DNA from: Phycisphaerae bacterium
GTDB lineage: Bacteria; Planctomycetota; Phycisphaerae; UBA1845
Assembly: GCA_029260165.1 (NCBI GenBank)
Contig: JAJDDT010000047.1
Span: forward strand, 34,080-98,079
Direction: 5' to 3'
DNA: 64,000 bases
In this document: piece after piece, positions 17,693-26,618 of the stretch
Position numbering within the stretch: position 1 is the stretch's first letter
How the letters are laid out: every line of letters starts with the position of its first letter
Made by a program: the position numbers and the translations under genes
Notes under the pieces: generated by a model
Seen by the model: only the letters and a program-made list of their open reading frames with translations
Told to the model about the DNA's origin: nothing
Database searches by the model: none

Positions 17693-20569
17693 ATGACATC
17701 GAGAAAAACGCCGTTTTTTGCAGTTCACGCACTGATCCTGACGTTCGCCGCAGCACCGACCTGGGCCGGCGAAACGTACGACTTTCACTCCGGCGGACAA
17801 GCCCATCGCATCACCATGTCCGACACCGAGATGTTCGTCCGCACCAATCCCGACAAGGTCGCCGCCGTCCGCCGCGCCATTACCCGGTCCGATCCACAGT
17901 GCACGATCACGTCCGTTCCGTGGGCACCGGATTGTCAGTATTACTGCATCGTTCAGATGTCCGGATTCGACAAATCCACCCGCGCTGCCACCCGGGCGAT
18001 CCCCGGCGTCGTGGATGCCCGCCCGATCTACCGTTTCGATGACACTGAATCACCCATGCTTTCGACCGGGAATATCGTCGTTCAGCTCGACGAATCGATG
18101 ACCGCCTCCGACCGAACCCGATTCTTTAACGACTACAAACTCGCGATGGTCAACACACTGAACCGCGAGGACAACATTTACACCGTTCGACCTGACAGTC
18201 ACGGTATCGACGACGACGTCCGCTGCTCGGACGCGATGTTCCGCGATCACCGCACGGTCTTCGCCCATCCGGACTTCATCGTCGAAACATCGTCGAAACA
18301 GGTGTTCACCCAGCTCGAGGACGAATTCCTGTCTCGCCAATGGCATCTGAAAAACACCGGACAGGACCTCGCCACACCCGGCGCGGACATCAACGTCGAG
18401 GACGCATGGCGCGTCACGTTTGGCGAGGACATTTTGATGGGAATCTTCGATGATTCCGTCGACATCGAACACGAAGACATCAGCCCCAACTACACCCTGT
18501 TCGGACACGACGCTTTTCTGGCAGAAGAGGGTCAGCTTCAACCGCTCCCGCGAAACCTCGGCGACCGACACGGCACCGCCGTTCTCGGGTTGGCCTGCGC
18601 GGATGCGAACACCGTGGGTGTTGTCGGTGTTGCACCGGCGGCGCAGTTCACCGCCTCGCGTGGATTGAACGATCCGCTGTCACTGGGACAAATCGCCAGC
18701 GTTTACACGTTCGCCCGTCAACAGGACGTTGATGTCCACATCAACAGTTGGGGACTGCCGTTCACGTCCAACTCGCGCGCGGACGTCATTGTCACAGCCA
18801 TCCGCGGCGCCTTCCGCGAAGGTCGCGACGGACGCGGAATGATCATCGTCTTCGCGGCTGGCAACGCGTCCAGAAACCTCGGACCGGACGATGATCTATC
18901 AGTCCTGCCGGAGGTGATTGGCGTGGGCGCTTCGACCGGAAGCGACCGATTGTCCAGTTTCAGCAATTTTGGTGTCGATATTGATGTTCTCGCACCGGGC
19001 GGTGAATTCGAGCCACCGAATCTTGTCACGACGGACAATCGCGACGACGGCGGCTTCGTCGATCCCGGATACAACACCAACGGAACAACCACCGACACAG
19101 GCGAACCCAATCTCACGGATGGCAACTACACCAACACGTTCAACGGAACCTCCGCAGCATGTCCGGTCGCGTCGGGGGTGGCTGCTCTGATCCTCAGCCA
19201 GAACCCGTCGCTCACCGCAAGCCAGGTCCGCGTCATCATGGAACAGACCTGCGAAAAGGTCGATCCCAACAACGCAGCCTATGGCGTGATCACCGAGCGC
19301 AGTCTCACCCACGCATACGGTCGTCTCAACGCCGGAGCAGCCGTCGAAGCCGCATCTCAAACAACTGAAAACGGTGGGTTCTCCTGGCCTGACCGATTGG
19401 CGACGATTTCCCTCAACGGAAACATCATCACCTGGACGATCGGGGACGACATTCGCGAAATCGACGATGACAACAACGATGACACACCGCCACTCGAGGT
19501 CGGCGAGCGGACGGTTCGAACACTCGTGCTCGAAAGCGCGGATCCGTTCAACTCAGGTAATTTTTTCGTGCCGGAGGATTTTGTGCGATACGAGTTGGGC
19601 GAAGCGGTCACCACGAATATCGCCGTCGTCCAGGACGATGATCGAACCACTTTCCAGTTGTCCAATAACTCCGGAACGCGACACTATGCAATGTTCCCCG
19701 CCAACACCATCGGTCGGTACGGTTTCGGTGTGTCGATTGACACCGACGGCAACGTGGACGGCATCGGCGGTTTGAACGCCGACAGCGGTGGCGTTGCCCT
19801 GCCCGATTCGGAACGCGCCCCAAAGGTGTCCATCGATGTTTCCCCGCTGTCAGGGATAAGCCCGCTGCAGGTCGATTTCCGAGCCAACGCTCTCAGCACC
19901 AACGACATCGACACCATGGAGTGGAAATTCGACGACGGCGAAATGACGGCATCCCCGACAACCACCCATCGCTATATCGTGGTCGGCGAGTCGCAACGGC
20001 GGTTCTTTCCATCATTCACCGTGACCGACGTGAACGGCAACACCGGACAACGATCCGTCGCCGTCGACGTCACCGGTGACCAGGCGGCTGCGGCCGACGT
20101 CGGAGCAATCAGCATCACCATCAGCCTTCCGGGATCCGTCGGGTCGGACGTTGACACGGGCGAATCACCCTTTGAGGTCAGTCTGTCCATCGAGGGAACA
20201 CCGGCCGACGGACGCATCGAGACCATACAATGGGACCTCGGTGACGGTGAGGTTGCGTCAACCATTTCGGTTCCGCATACCTACACGAACAACACAGGCA
20301 ACCCGCGGACATTCCCGATCGGTGTGCAAATTGTCACGCGCACGCCGAACGATGTCTTCGTGTCCCAGGTAGCCACGCGATTCGTCACCGTCCTGCCCAG
20401 CTCCATCCTGCCCCCCCCTGACGAACCCGCTGACGACGAACCCCCGGCAGGCGACGACAACACAAACGAGCCCCCCACGGCGGACGATATGTGCATGATG
20501 GATACAACAGGTGTCATGGCGTTCGTCGGCCTGCTGTGTCTCGGTTTCGTCCGCCGAAGATTCAGATAA
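17693..20569 (+). CDS. Secreted kexin-like subtilase (S8) with PKD domains and C-terminal anchor
   Basis: The start at 17693 gives a clean signal peptide (MTSRKTPFFAVHALILTFAAAPTWA); the frame runs 53 codons further up without signal-peptide character. The protein is about 958 aa. A propeptide-like region (30-205) precedes SRQWHLKNTGQ, typical of proprotein-convertase-like subtilases. Catalytic residues are Asp253 (GIFDDSVD; kexins have DDG), His293 (DRHGTAVLG), oxyanion Asn391 (AAGNAS) and Ser487 (NGTSAACPVASG). Two PKD-like modules follow at about 705-790 (MEWKFDDGEM) and 800-900 (IQWDLGDGEV), then an acidic Pro-rich linker and a C-terminal hydrophobic segment ending RRRFR, a sorting or anchor signal. 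It is likely an extracellular or surface protease. A candidate promoter lies at 17561. Confidence 0.88.
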   Translation: MTSRKTPFFAVHALILTFAAAPTWAGETYDFHSGGQAHRITMSDTEMFVRTNPDKVAAVRRAITRSDPQCTITSVPWAPDCQYYCIVQMSGFDKSTRAATRAIPGVVDARPIYRFDDTESPMLSTGNIVVQLDESMTASDRTRFFNDYKLAMVNTLNREDNIYTVRPDSHGIDDDVRCSDAMFRDHRTVFAHPDFIVETSSKQVFTQLEDEFLSRQWHLKNTGQDLATPGADINVEDAWRVTFGEDILMGIFDDSVDIEHEDISPNYTLFGHDAFLAEEGQLQPLPRNLGDRHGTAVLGLACADANTVGVVGVAPAAQFTASRGLNDPLSLGQIASVYTFARQQDVDVHINSWGLPFTSNSRADVIVTAIRGAFREGRDGRGMIIVFAAGNASRNLGPDDDLSVLPEVIGVGASTGSDRLSSFSNFGVDIDVLAPGGEFEPPNLVTTDNRDDGGFVDPGYNTNGTTTDTGEPNLTDGNYTNTFNGTSAACPVASGVAALILSQNPSLTASQVRVIMEQTCEKVDPNNAAYGVITERSLTHAYGRLNAGAAVEAASQTTENGGFSWPDRLATISLNGNIITWTIGDDIREIDDDNNDDTPPLEVGERTVRTLVLESADPFNSGNFFVPEDFVRYELGEAVTTNIAVVQDDDRTTFQLSNNSGTRHYAMFPANTIGRYGFGVSIDTDGNVDGIGGLNADSGGVALPDSERAPKVSIDVSPLSGISPLQVDFRANALSTNDIDTMEWKFDDGEMTASPTTTHRYIVVGESQRRFFPSFTVTDVNGNTGQRSVAVDVTGDQAAAADVGAISITISLPGSVGSDVDTGESPFEVSLSIEGTPADGRIETIQWDLGDGEVASTISVPHTYTNNTGNPRTFPIGVQIVTRTPNDVFVSQVATRFVTVLPSSILPPPDEPADDEPPAGDDNTNEPPTADDMCMMDTTGVMAFVGLLCLGFVRRRFR

Positions 20570-20617
20570 GCGAAACCGATCTGTGCAGCATCACCCCATT
20601 CGAGTGGCAAGGTATTC

Positions 20618-20662
20618 TGTAGCGTCACCCCTTGTGGGTGACGGGAAAACCAGCCAACGTCA
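20618..20662 (+). repeat. Repeat family A, copy 3
   Basis: The core 20618-20643 has a perfect stem, followed by GGGAAAACCAGCCAACGTCA, an extension shared with copy 1. A weaker look-alike (CAGCATCACCCCATTCGAGTGG) begins near 20587. It lies between the protease and the Clp N-domain gene. Confidence 0.85.
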
Positions 20663-20762
20663 TCTCGCAATTGCGATCCCCACTTGTGATCGGTTGACCT
20701 GTCAGATAGGATGGCGACGTAAAGTAGTAGTTCGACCGACTGGACGATTTTAGCGACTCGAT

Positions 20763-21203
20763 ATGTATGAAAAGCTGAGCAAGCGCGTTGAAGCAGTGAT
20801 CAGGTTGGCCAGGGATGTTGCACGCGCAGACGACCAGGAATATCTGGGCACCGAGCATGTCCTGCTGGCGATCTGCCGCGAGGGGACCGGCGTCGGCGCG
20901 AAAATGCTGGACGCATTTCAGGTCGACGAAACCAAACTTCGTCAACAAATCGATATCCTCGTCAGGAAAAGCCTCGACGAAACGCTGGTCTTCGGCAATC
21001 TGCCCGGTTCACCGCATCTCAAGAGCGTCGTCGCGACCTCGATTCGCCTCGCGCAGCAGCTTGAATCCAGGGAAGTATGTACCGAACATCTTCTGCTGGC
21101 GATGTTTGGCGAAAAGGGAAGCGTGGCTGAAACAGTTCTGCGCAACCTCGGAATGACCTACGACGCCGCCCGCGCAAAAGCCGTCGAACTCACCGCCGCC
21201 TGA
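20763..21203 (+). CDS. Free-standing Clp N-terminal (repeat) domain protein
   Basis: 146 aa that consist only of the two-repeat N-domain of ClpA/ClpC. The first repeat is MYEKLSKRVEAVIRLARDVA...EYLGTEHVLLAICREG and the second is PHLKSVVATSIRLAQQL...VCTEHLLLAMFGEKG. The paired GTEHVLLA / CTEHLLLA motifs are diagnostic. No AAA+ module follows: translation stops after AKAVELTAA and the next gene is on the other strand. In ClpC this domain binds adaptors and substrates, so a free copy may act as an adaptor, decoy or regulator of the Clp protease. That role is inferred. Confidence 0.87.
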   Translation: MYEKLSKRVEAVIRLARDVARADDQEYLGTEHVLLAICREGTGVGAKMLDAFQVDETKLRQQIDILVRKSLDETLVFGNLPGSPHLKSVVATSIRLAQQLESREVCTEHLLLAMFGEKGSVAETVLRNLGMTYDAARAKAVELTAA

Positions 21204-21218
21204 TTCCGACCCGTCCGC

Positions 21219-22280
21219 CTATGGACCTGACCGTTCTGCCTCATGGATGTGGCCGGCCAAATTCCCCGCCAACGATAAATCCGCCGGTCGGATCACGCGA
21301 TATTCCTCCCGTGCGAAGGCGATCTCGTCGAGCAAAACGTACGCACGGCCCAGAAAATAGTGACCGCGCGGGTCGTGTTGTCTTAACCGCACTGCCTGCC
21401 GAGCCGAAATCAGCGCGGCGGATCCATCACCCCGTTCGACGTGGGTCCGGGCAAGAACAACGAACGCCTCGGACGCATATGGATCAACCCGCGTGGCTGT
21501 TTCCGCCGACTGTTTCGCCTGATCAAGCATGCCGAGTTCGATCTGACATTCCGCCAGATTAACCCACGACATCAGTCGCGATCCGTCGAGCGCACAGCAA
21601 CGCTGAAACGCCTCGGCCGCGTTGGAATAGTCCTTCGTCGCACGCAACGACGCTCCCATTCGATACCAAAGGTCGGCGTCGTCGCTGCGTCGTTTGATCC
21701 CAGACCGAAATGAATCGACGGCCGACGCATGATCCCCGATGGCTGCCTGTGCTGAACCGAGCGTCGCCCACGCCGTCGACGCGCCAGGCTCCAGTTCAAC
21801 AACGATTCGTGCTGAACCGATGGCACCGGCGAAATCCCGCTCCTCCAGCAACGCAACCGCGAGATTCGCGTGGGCGGAGACGTAGTCGGGGTTCAGACGA
21901 ACCGCCTCCTTCAGCGACGCGATCGCAGCCTTTCGGTCTCCCGTCATCGCCAGCGCGGTCCCCAGCGCGCTGTGCGCCTGGGCAATCGTCGGTTCGATAT
22001 CGATGGCAGCGCGAAACGACGCGATCGCATCATCAAGTCGCCCGTCCTCCCCTGCGAGGATCCCCCGGCGAATTCGTTCGTTCGCGGCAGCGAGCTTGGA
22101 TTGACCTGTCGTGTCTTTCGACGTCTCCACATCAGGTTTGTCATCAACAGCGTCCACCGTTGCGATCGTCGGCTGACCCAGCTGATCGGGCGGATCAGGC
22201 TCTGGGTCGCAACCGAACAGGACGACCGATAATACCATGATCCCCGTCACGCCCATCCTCATTTCAGTCATTGATGTCAT
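21219..22280 (-). CDS. TPR-repeat lipoprotein
   Basis: The start at 22280 is chosen because GAGGGCGGAAAACGG precedes it and it gives a lipoprotein signal (GIMVLSVVLFGC, lipobox Cys at about 20). The protein is about 353 aa. After a Pro/Asp-rich linker, residues about 70-330 form roughly seven tetratricopeptide units, for example DAIASFRAAIDIEPTIAQAHSALG, AAIASLKEAVRLNPDYVSAHANLA and SNAAEAFQRCCALDGSRLMSWVNLA. TPR lipoproteins scaffold protein complexes at the inner face of the outer membrane or in the periplasm. No partner is evident from context, and it is divergent from the DUF1702 operon. Confidence 0.85.
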   Translation of the reverse strand: MTSMTEMRMGVTGIMVLSVVLFGCDPEPDPPDQLGQPTIATVDAVDDKPDVETSKDTTGQSKLAAANERIRRGILAGEDGRLDDAIASFRAAIDIEPTIAQAHSALGTALAMTGDRKAAIASLKEAVRLNPDYVSAHANLAVALLEERDFAGAIGSARIVVELEPGASTAWATLGSAQAAIGDHASAVDSFRSGIKRRSDDADLWYRMGASLRATKDYSNAAEAFQRCCALDGSRLMSWVNLAECQIELGMLDQAKQSAETATRVDPYASEAFVVLARTHVERGDGSAALISARQAVRLRQHDPRGHYFLGRAYVLLDEIAFAREEYRVIRPADLSLAGNLAGHIHEAERSGP

Positions 22281-22446
22281 CCGTTTTCCGCCCTCGCAGG
22301 CTGCAATCGCCCATTTTCGGAGCGGTTTATCCAACTTATCAGGACAGGAATCGTCGTCAATCCCCGTAATCAGCAGTGAGAAACGGAATTGTTGTTTCGC
22401 GAGAAACGGATTTGTTGTTTGAATTAAGGGACGCCTCGGTGCTATC

Positions 22447-23589
22447 ATGGATCACGCAAGCACGTCAGAACTCACATCGTTCCGACACCCGAGGCCTGGA
22501 TTTGGGGAAATCGAGTTGGCCGGCTGGTTTTGCATTTTAGCTGTAATCCTTGCGGTTTCAGCGTACACCGGTTACTGGCGATTGGCCTTGCGCCCGTTTT
22601 GCATCCGCGCTAAATCCATGACGACGGATCAGCTCGGATTCACCGCGTCTGACGAAAAGGACATCGCAACGATCAATGGTGTTGGCCTTGCGTTCGCCGG
22701 CGGGTTCAATCGTCGCGTTTCGGATCCCTCGCCGACAGCGTGGCGGGAATTTGTGGACGACGTGCCCGCACTGTATCGACCGTTCGCGGAAGAAGGGGCG
22801 GCCATGGGATATCCGATGCGGGCGTTGTGGGGTTTTTCGCCGTCGGGATTCGAGGCGGCCGTCGTCGAGCCGCGAACGATGTACTGCTATCTTCATTTTG
22901 TCGGCCTGGGGTTTTGGTCGGCGATGCGACACCATGATCCCAAACGAGTGGCCAAACTCGTTTCGCAGGTTGACACGCTGCACGGTCCATTGTGTTGGGA
23001 TGGATATGGATTCAGGTTTGGGTTTTTTGATTACGACCGACGGGAGAAATTCCTTGCCCAATTCGCATCGTTTCCGGACTATGCAGCCAACGTCGCCCAT
23101 CAGGGTTATGGCAGGTCGCTTTGGTTCAGGTTTATGGGAGACAACCGGCGGTTGATGGACGCAGTACGAGAGACAAAATCATTCGCGGCGGATACGGCGT
23201 CTGGGGTTGGATTGGCATCGGCGTTTACGATGATCGACCGCCTCGACCGCGCGTTCGCCGCGATTCAGGATGCACCGGAGGAATGGCGAACGGACATCGC
23301 CGTTGGGATGACGTTTGCGTTCAAGGCGCGACAGTTGAGCGCTGCGAAGGAATTCGACGGTTGGGTGTCCTGTTTGGACGCCGACCGTATCGCTTGTATC
23401 CAGGACGCCATCGGCGAATGCGATGCCATCGAACAGCGCATTCGCGGAGCGTCCGTATCTGACTGTTACCAGACATGGCGAGCCGACTTGAAAACCTGGC
23501 TTGCTGAAAATATTGATTATCCGTTCGTTGCCCGCCGAACCGGGCGAGCCGATTCGGCGACGACGACAATTGAACCCATCCACGTTTAG
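22447..23589 (+). CDS. DUF1702 family protein
   Basis: 380 aa with an N-terminal hydrophobic stretch (about residues 26-48). The central part fits DUF1702: FAEEGAAMGYPMRALWG, then MYCYLHFVGLGFWSAMRHH and GPLCWDGYGFRFGFFDY. DUF1702 proteins are known mainly from enediyne and related polyketide clusters; their biochemical role is not established. Here the gene heads a run with an acyl carrier protein (10 bp downstream) and two ketoacyl synthases. The assignment is from remembered motif similarity; a profile search against PF07933 would confirm it. No clear Shine-Dalgarno site precedes the ATG. Confidence 0.72.
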   Translation: MDHASTSELTSFRHPRPGFGEIELAGWFCILAVILAVSAYTGYWRLALRPFCIRAKSMTTDQLGFTASDEKDIATINGVGLAFAGGFNRRVSDPSPTAWREFVDDVPALYRPFAEEGAAMGYPMRALWGFSPSGFEAAVVEPRTMYCYLHFVGLGFWSAMRHHDPKRVAKLVSQVDTLHGPLCWDGYGFRFGFFDYDRREKFLAQFASFPDYAANVAHQGYGRSLWFRFMGDNRRLMDAVRETKSFAADTASGVGLASAFTMIDRLDRAFAAIQDAPEEWRTDIAVGMTFAFKARQLSAAKEFDGWVSCLDADRIACIQDAIGECDAIEQRIRGASVSDCYQTWRADLKTWLAENIDYPFVARRTGRADSATTTIEPIHV

Positions 23590-23599
23590 GGGGTGTTTT

Positions 23600-23845
23600 A
23601 TGACGTACAAGGAAGCCAGGGCCGAAATCATCGAATGGGTCAGCCAGACGCTGGGTTGCGAGCCTGACCAGGTCGATGTAACCAAACCGTTGCCGGAACT
23701 GGGCATCGATTCGCTGGACGCGGTTCATTTGATCGCCACGATCGAGTCGCTGATTCAAACCGAACTGCCCGAGGATGTTATTCAGCGTGTTTCGTGTTTG
23801 AACGACATTCTGGAATTGATGGCGGACCGGTTGGCGGCTGCCTGA
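23600..23845 (+). CDS. Acyl carrier protein
   Basis: 81 aa from the ATG at 23600, preceded by GGGGGTG. It is an acidic four-helix carrier with the phosphopantetheine attachment Ser38 in LPELGIDSLDAVHLI. The second-helix Asp-Ser-Leu-Asp and the later ELPEDV fit type II ACPs. It sits 10 bp after the DUF1702 gene and 27 bp before a ketoacyl synthase, so it most likely carries the chain those synthases extend. It is not the housekeeping fatty-acid ACP neighbourhood: fabD, fabG, fabH and plsX are absent. Confidence 0.93.
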   Translation: MTYKEARAEIIEWVSQTLGCEPDQVDVTKPLPELGIDSLDAVHLIATIESLIQTELPEDVIQRVSCLNDILELMADRLAAA

Positions 23846-23872
23846 TTTCGCGTTCTGTATTTTGAGGTCAGC

Positions 23873-25057
23873 ATGTCAGACGACGTTGTCATCACGGGCA
23901 TGGGTATTTTGTCGCCGATCGGTTGTTCGGTCGCATCCTTCTGGGAAGGACTGATCACCGGACGTTCGGGCGTTTCCCCGGTCACGTCGATGGACACGGG
24001 TGATCTGATCCGACAGCGCGCCTGTCCCATTGTTGAGGATATCGACGCTCCGATCGAGGCTGGTCGGGCTTCGCAACTGGCGGCGACGGCGGCGCGAGAT
24101 GCGCTTGTCGACGCGGGCCTGAACGGCAAGCTGCCAACCGACAGCGCGTCGAGTATCGTGATCGGCACAACGATGGGCGAAACGCAGTTCATCGAGGACC
24201 AACTCTTCGCCGATTCAAAAGACTGGCTTAACAACGACCACATGCGGGACATCCTGACCGGTCAACCCGGTTGCATTGCGACGAGCGTACGGCGCGTTTG
24301 CGGGGGACACGGTAGCGGGTCAGATTTGTACGGTGCGTGCGCGGCGGGCAATATGGCCATCGCTCAGGCGGCGCGTGCATTGCAATCGAAACAGTGCGAC
24401 ATCGCGTTGGCGGGCGGATCGGACGGGTTCAGCCGGTTGGCGTTTATCGGTTTCATGCGACTGCGATTGACTGCGTCGGACGCGTGTCGCCCATTTGATC
24501 AGAATCGCGACGGGCTGTTCGTCGGCGAAGGCGCGACAGTGTTTGTGCTCGAACGCGCTTCAACGGCGGCTGCACGGGGTGCCACGGTTCACGCTCGATT
24601 GGCTGGCGCTGCGATGACAGCGGAGTGCTACCATCCGACGCGTCCCGAACCGGACGGTGACGGACTGACACGAGCGATTCAAAATGCGCTGAAAGCGGGA
24701 GATTTGTCACCGGCTGACATCGGTTATGTAAACGCGCACGGAACGGGAACACCGCAGAACGACATGATCGAAGCCAGGGTCATGGACAAATGTTTGCAAC
24801 CGGGTACGCCGTTCAGTTCGACCAAGGCGTTGACCGGTCACATGATGGGTGCGGCTGGTGCAACCGAAGCTGCGGTTTGCGTTCTTTCATTGAAACATCA
24901 AACCGTGATTCCAACGTGGGGTCTTGAGAACGTGCTCGAACCGTGCTCGATGGACGCCGTCAGGGACGCCCCTCGCAAGACGATCATTCGTGCGGCATTG
25001 AACAATTCGGCGGGTTTTGGCGGATACAACAGTTGCGTTGTGCTGACGGCGGCGTAG
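23873..25057 (+). CDS. Beta-ketoacyl-ACP synthase (FabF-like), first of pair
   Basis: 394 aa with GAGGTCAGC directly before the ATG. It has the full condensing-enzyme triad: Cys156 (LYGACAAGN), His289 (NAHGTGTPQND) and His323 (LTGHMMGAAGATEA), plus Lys318. The family joins malonyl-ACP to an acyl chain on the Cys. The start VVITGMGILSPIG is typical of FabF/KAS II and type II PKS KS-alpha. With the adjoining ACP and second synthase it likely builds or elongates a dedicated acyl or polyketide chain. Confidence 0.9.
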   Translation: MSDDVVITGMGILSPIGCSVASFWEGLITGRSGVSPVTSMDTGDLIRQRACPIVEDIDAPIEAGRASQLAATAARDALVDAGLNGKLPTDSASSIVIGTTMGETQFIEDQLFADSKDWLNNDHMRDILTGQPGCIATSVRRVCGGHGSGSDLYGACAAGNMAIAQAARALQSKQCDIALAGGSDGFSRLAFIGFMRLRLTASDACRPFDQNRDGLFVGEGATVFVLERASTAAARGATVHARLAGAAMTAECYHPTRPEPDGDGLTRAIQNALKAGDLSPADIGYVNAHGTGTPQNDMIEARVMDKCLQPGTPFSSTKALTGHMMGAAGATEAAVCVLSLKHQTVIPTWGLENVLEPCSMDAVRDAPRKTIIRAALNNSAGFGGYNSCVVLTAA

Positions 25058-25067
25058 TCTTGTCGTC

Positions 25068-26348
25068 ATGACGAGCCGACCGACTGATTCGCAGCGCGTG
25101 GTAATCACCGGAATCGGACCGGTCGCACATGCGGGGATTGGTGTCGGTGCGTTTTGGGAATCGCTGCTCGAACCACCGCGGGCACCCATCGAGCGGGTGT
25201 TGCACGTCGATCTCGCGAAGGTCGAGACATTTCACATCGCGAGCATGCCGCCCGGTCACCCCGCCATCGACAGGCATCAGCCATTTCTCGACGCGAATGA
25301 ATTCAGTGGATACCGCGACCTTGCGTACGCGCTGGCTGCGATCGATTTGGCGATTGATGACGCATCATTGGGATATGACCGCGAGGACAATCGCATCGGG
25401 GTGATTCAGGCGTTTGAAGCACCCGGCATGGAACGTGCGATTGCGGAGATGTTTCAGCGATGTGCGGACATGCCGCAATCGGATCAACCCCCCTGTTTGT
25501 ACGAACCGCTCGCCCCGTTTTTCTACAACTCGCAACCCTTTCTGTACGTCCACGCGGTTTCCAAGGCGTTTCAGTTTCACGGGTTTTCGACGAGCATTCA
25601 CAATGCATGCTCCACCGGAGCGTTTGCGATCGAGATGGCTGCTCAGCAGATTCGGGCGGGTCATGCGGATACGATGATTGTCGTGGGTGGCGAGGCGTTC
25701 GATACGGCTGTTCGGATCGAGTGGTTCCGACGGCTTGATCTGTACAACAAGGGTGGAGCGATGTATCCGTTTCACGCAGGCGGGTCGGGGTTTTTCGTGG
25801 GCGAGGGAGCGGCGGCTCTGGTACTGGAGTCGATGGAAGCCGCCGACGCACGCGGTGCGACGACCTATGCGGAATACGTTGGCGGTGCATTCGCGCAGCA
25901 GTCGTGGAAACATGCGTTGCCGGATGTGCGGTCGAAACGATTGCGGGATGTGATCAAGACTGCGATGTCGCGGCACAACGTCGCTGCCGGAGATGTCGAT
26001 CTGGTTATCCCGCACGGTGCTTCCACCACGATTTCGGATGGTTACGAGGCGGTGTGTCTGGATGAATCGCTGGCCGGAGCGTCCACCGACGCGGTCGCGA
26101 CAGCGTTGAAGCCCTATGTTGGTCACACGCTGGCGACGAGCAATCTGATCGAGACCGCGGGTGCACTGCTTGCAATGAAGCACGGGACGATTCCCGCAAC
26201 GCCGCACCCGTCAAACCCCGCGTGTACGCCATTGCCCATTCCGCTGGTGACCGAACCGACGACACGGGACGTCAACGTGTTCATGAAACTGGCCACCGGA
26301 TTCACCGGACACGACGGTGCAACTATTTTTCGCAAGATAGAATTGTAA
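25068..26348 (+). CDS. Beta-ketoacyl synthase family protein, second of pair
   Basis: 426 aa, starting 10 bp after the previous stop. It is clearly related to its neighbour but divergent (VVITGIGPVAHAGIGVGAFW). Cys181 (HNACSTGAF), His316 (IPHGASTT) and His353 (YVGHTLATSNLIETAG) are all in place with Lys348, so unlike a type II PKS chain-length factor it keeps the nucleophile. It could be a second active synthase with different chain specificity or partner in a heterodimer. The motif around the first His (PHGAST rather than AHGTGT) is unusual and deserves a family placement. Confidence 0.87.
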   Translation: MTSRPTDSQRVVITGIGPVAHAGIGVGAFWESLLEPPRAPIERVLHVDLAKVETFHIASMPPGHPAIDRHQPFLDANEFSGYRDLAYALAAIDLAIDDASLGYDREDNRIGVIQAFEAPGMERAIAEMFQRCADMPQSDQPPCLYEPLAPFFYNSQPFLYVHAVSKAFQFHGFSTSIHNACSTGAFAIEMAAQQIRAGHADTMIVVGGEAFDTAVRIEWFRRLDLYNKGGAMYPFHAGGSGFFVGEGAAALVLESMEAADARGATTYAEYVGGAFAQQSWKHALPDVRSKRLRDVIKTAMSRHNVAAGDVDLVIPHGASTTISDGYEAVCLDESLAGASTDAVATALKPYVGHTLATSNLIETAGALLAMKHGTIPATPHPSNPACTPLPIPLVTEPTTRDVNVFMKLATGFTGHDGATIFRKIEL

Positions 26349-26352
26349 CGCA

Positions 26353-26394
26353 CCAGGGTGGCCCATCGCTTTAGCGTTGGGGGAGTCGAATCGC
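26353..26394 (+). repeat. Repeat family C, copy 1
   Basis: GGGTGGCCCATCGCTTTAGC then GTTGGGGGAGTCGAATC. It matches the reverse complement of 52555-52596 with a few differences. CCCATCGC and GCGTTGGG form a hairpin around TTTA with one mismatch. Confidence 0.7.
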
Positions 26395-26536
26395 TCCGGC
26401 AGGATTCACCGGGCATGACGCAACGACCGTCTTTCGCAAAGCAAAATCGTAACGCGGGACTGATTGAACGTTCCTTGTTGTGAACGTCGTCCTGCCTGAC
26501 ACATCAAAACGAATTCGCAACACGGACCTGCCTTCT

Positions 26537-26562
26537 CGTCACCCACAAGGGGTGACGCTACA
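26537..26562 (-). repeat. Repeat family A, copy 4 (inverted)
   Basis: Reverse-strand core with the perfect 8-bp stem and CTTGT loop, in the 270-bp gap between the ketoacyl synthase and the ABC exporter genes, which converge here. Confidence 0.85.
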
Positions 26563-26618
26563 TTCATATCGCGGTAGTGATCATCTTGCGGTGGCGGACA
26601 TTCATTCGGTATCGACGA

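Noticed and set aside
20694..20727. TTGACC and TAAAGT as a promoter of the Clp N-domain gene
   Set aside because: Spacing is about 20 bp, too long for a confident call.
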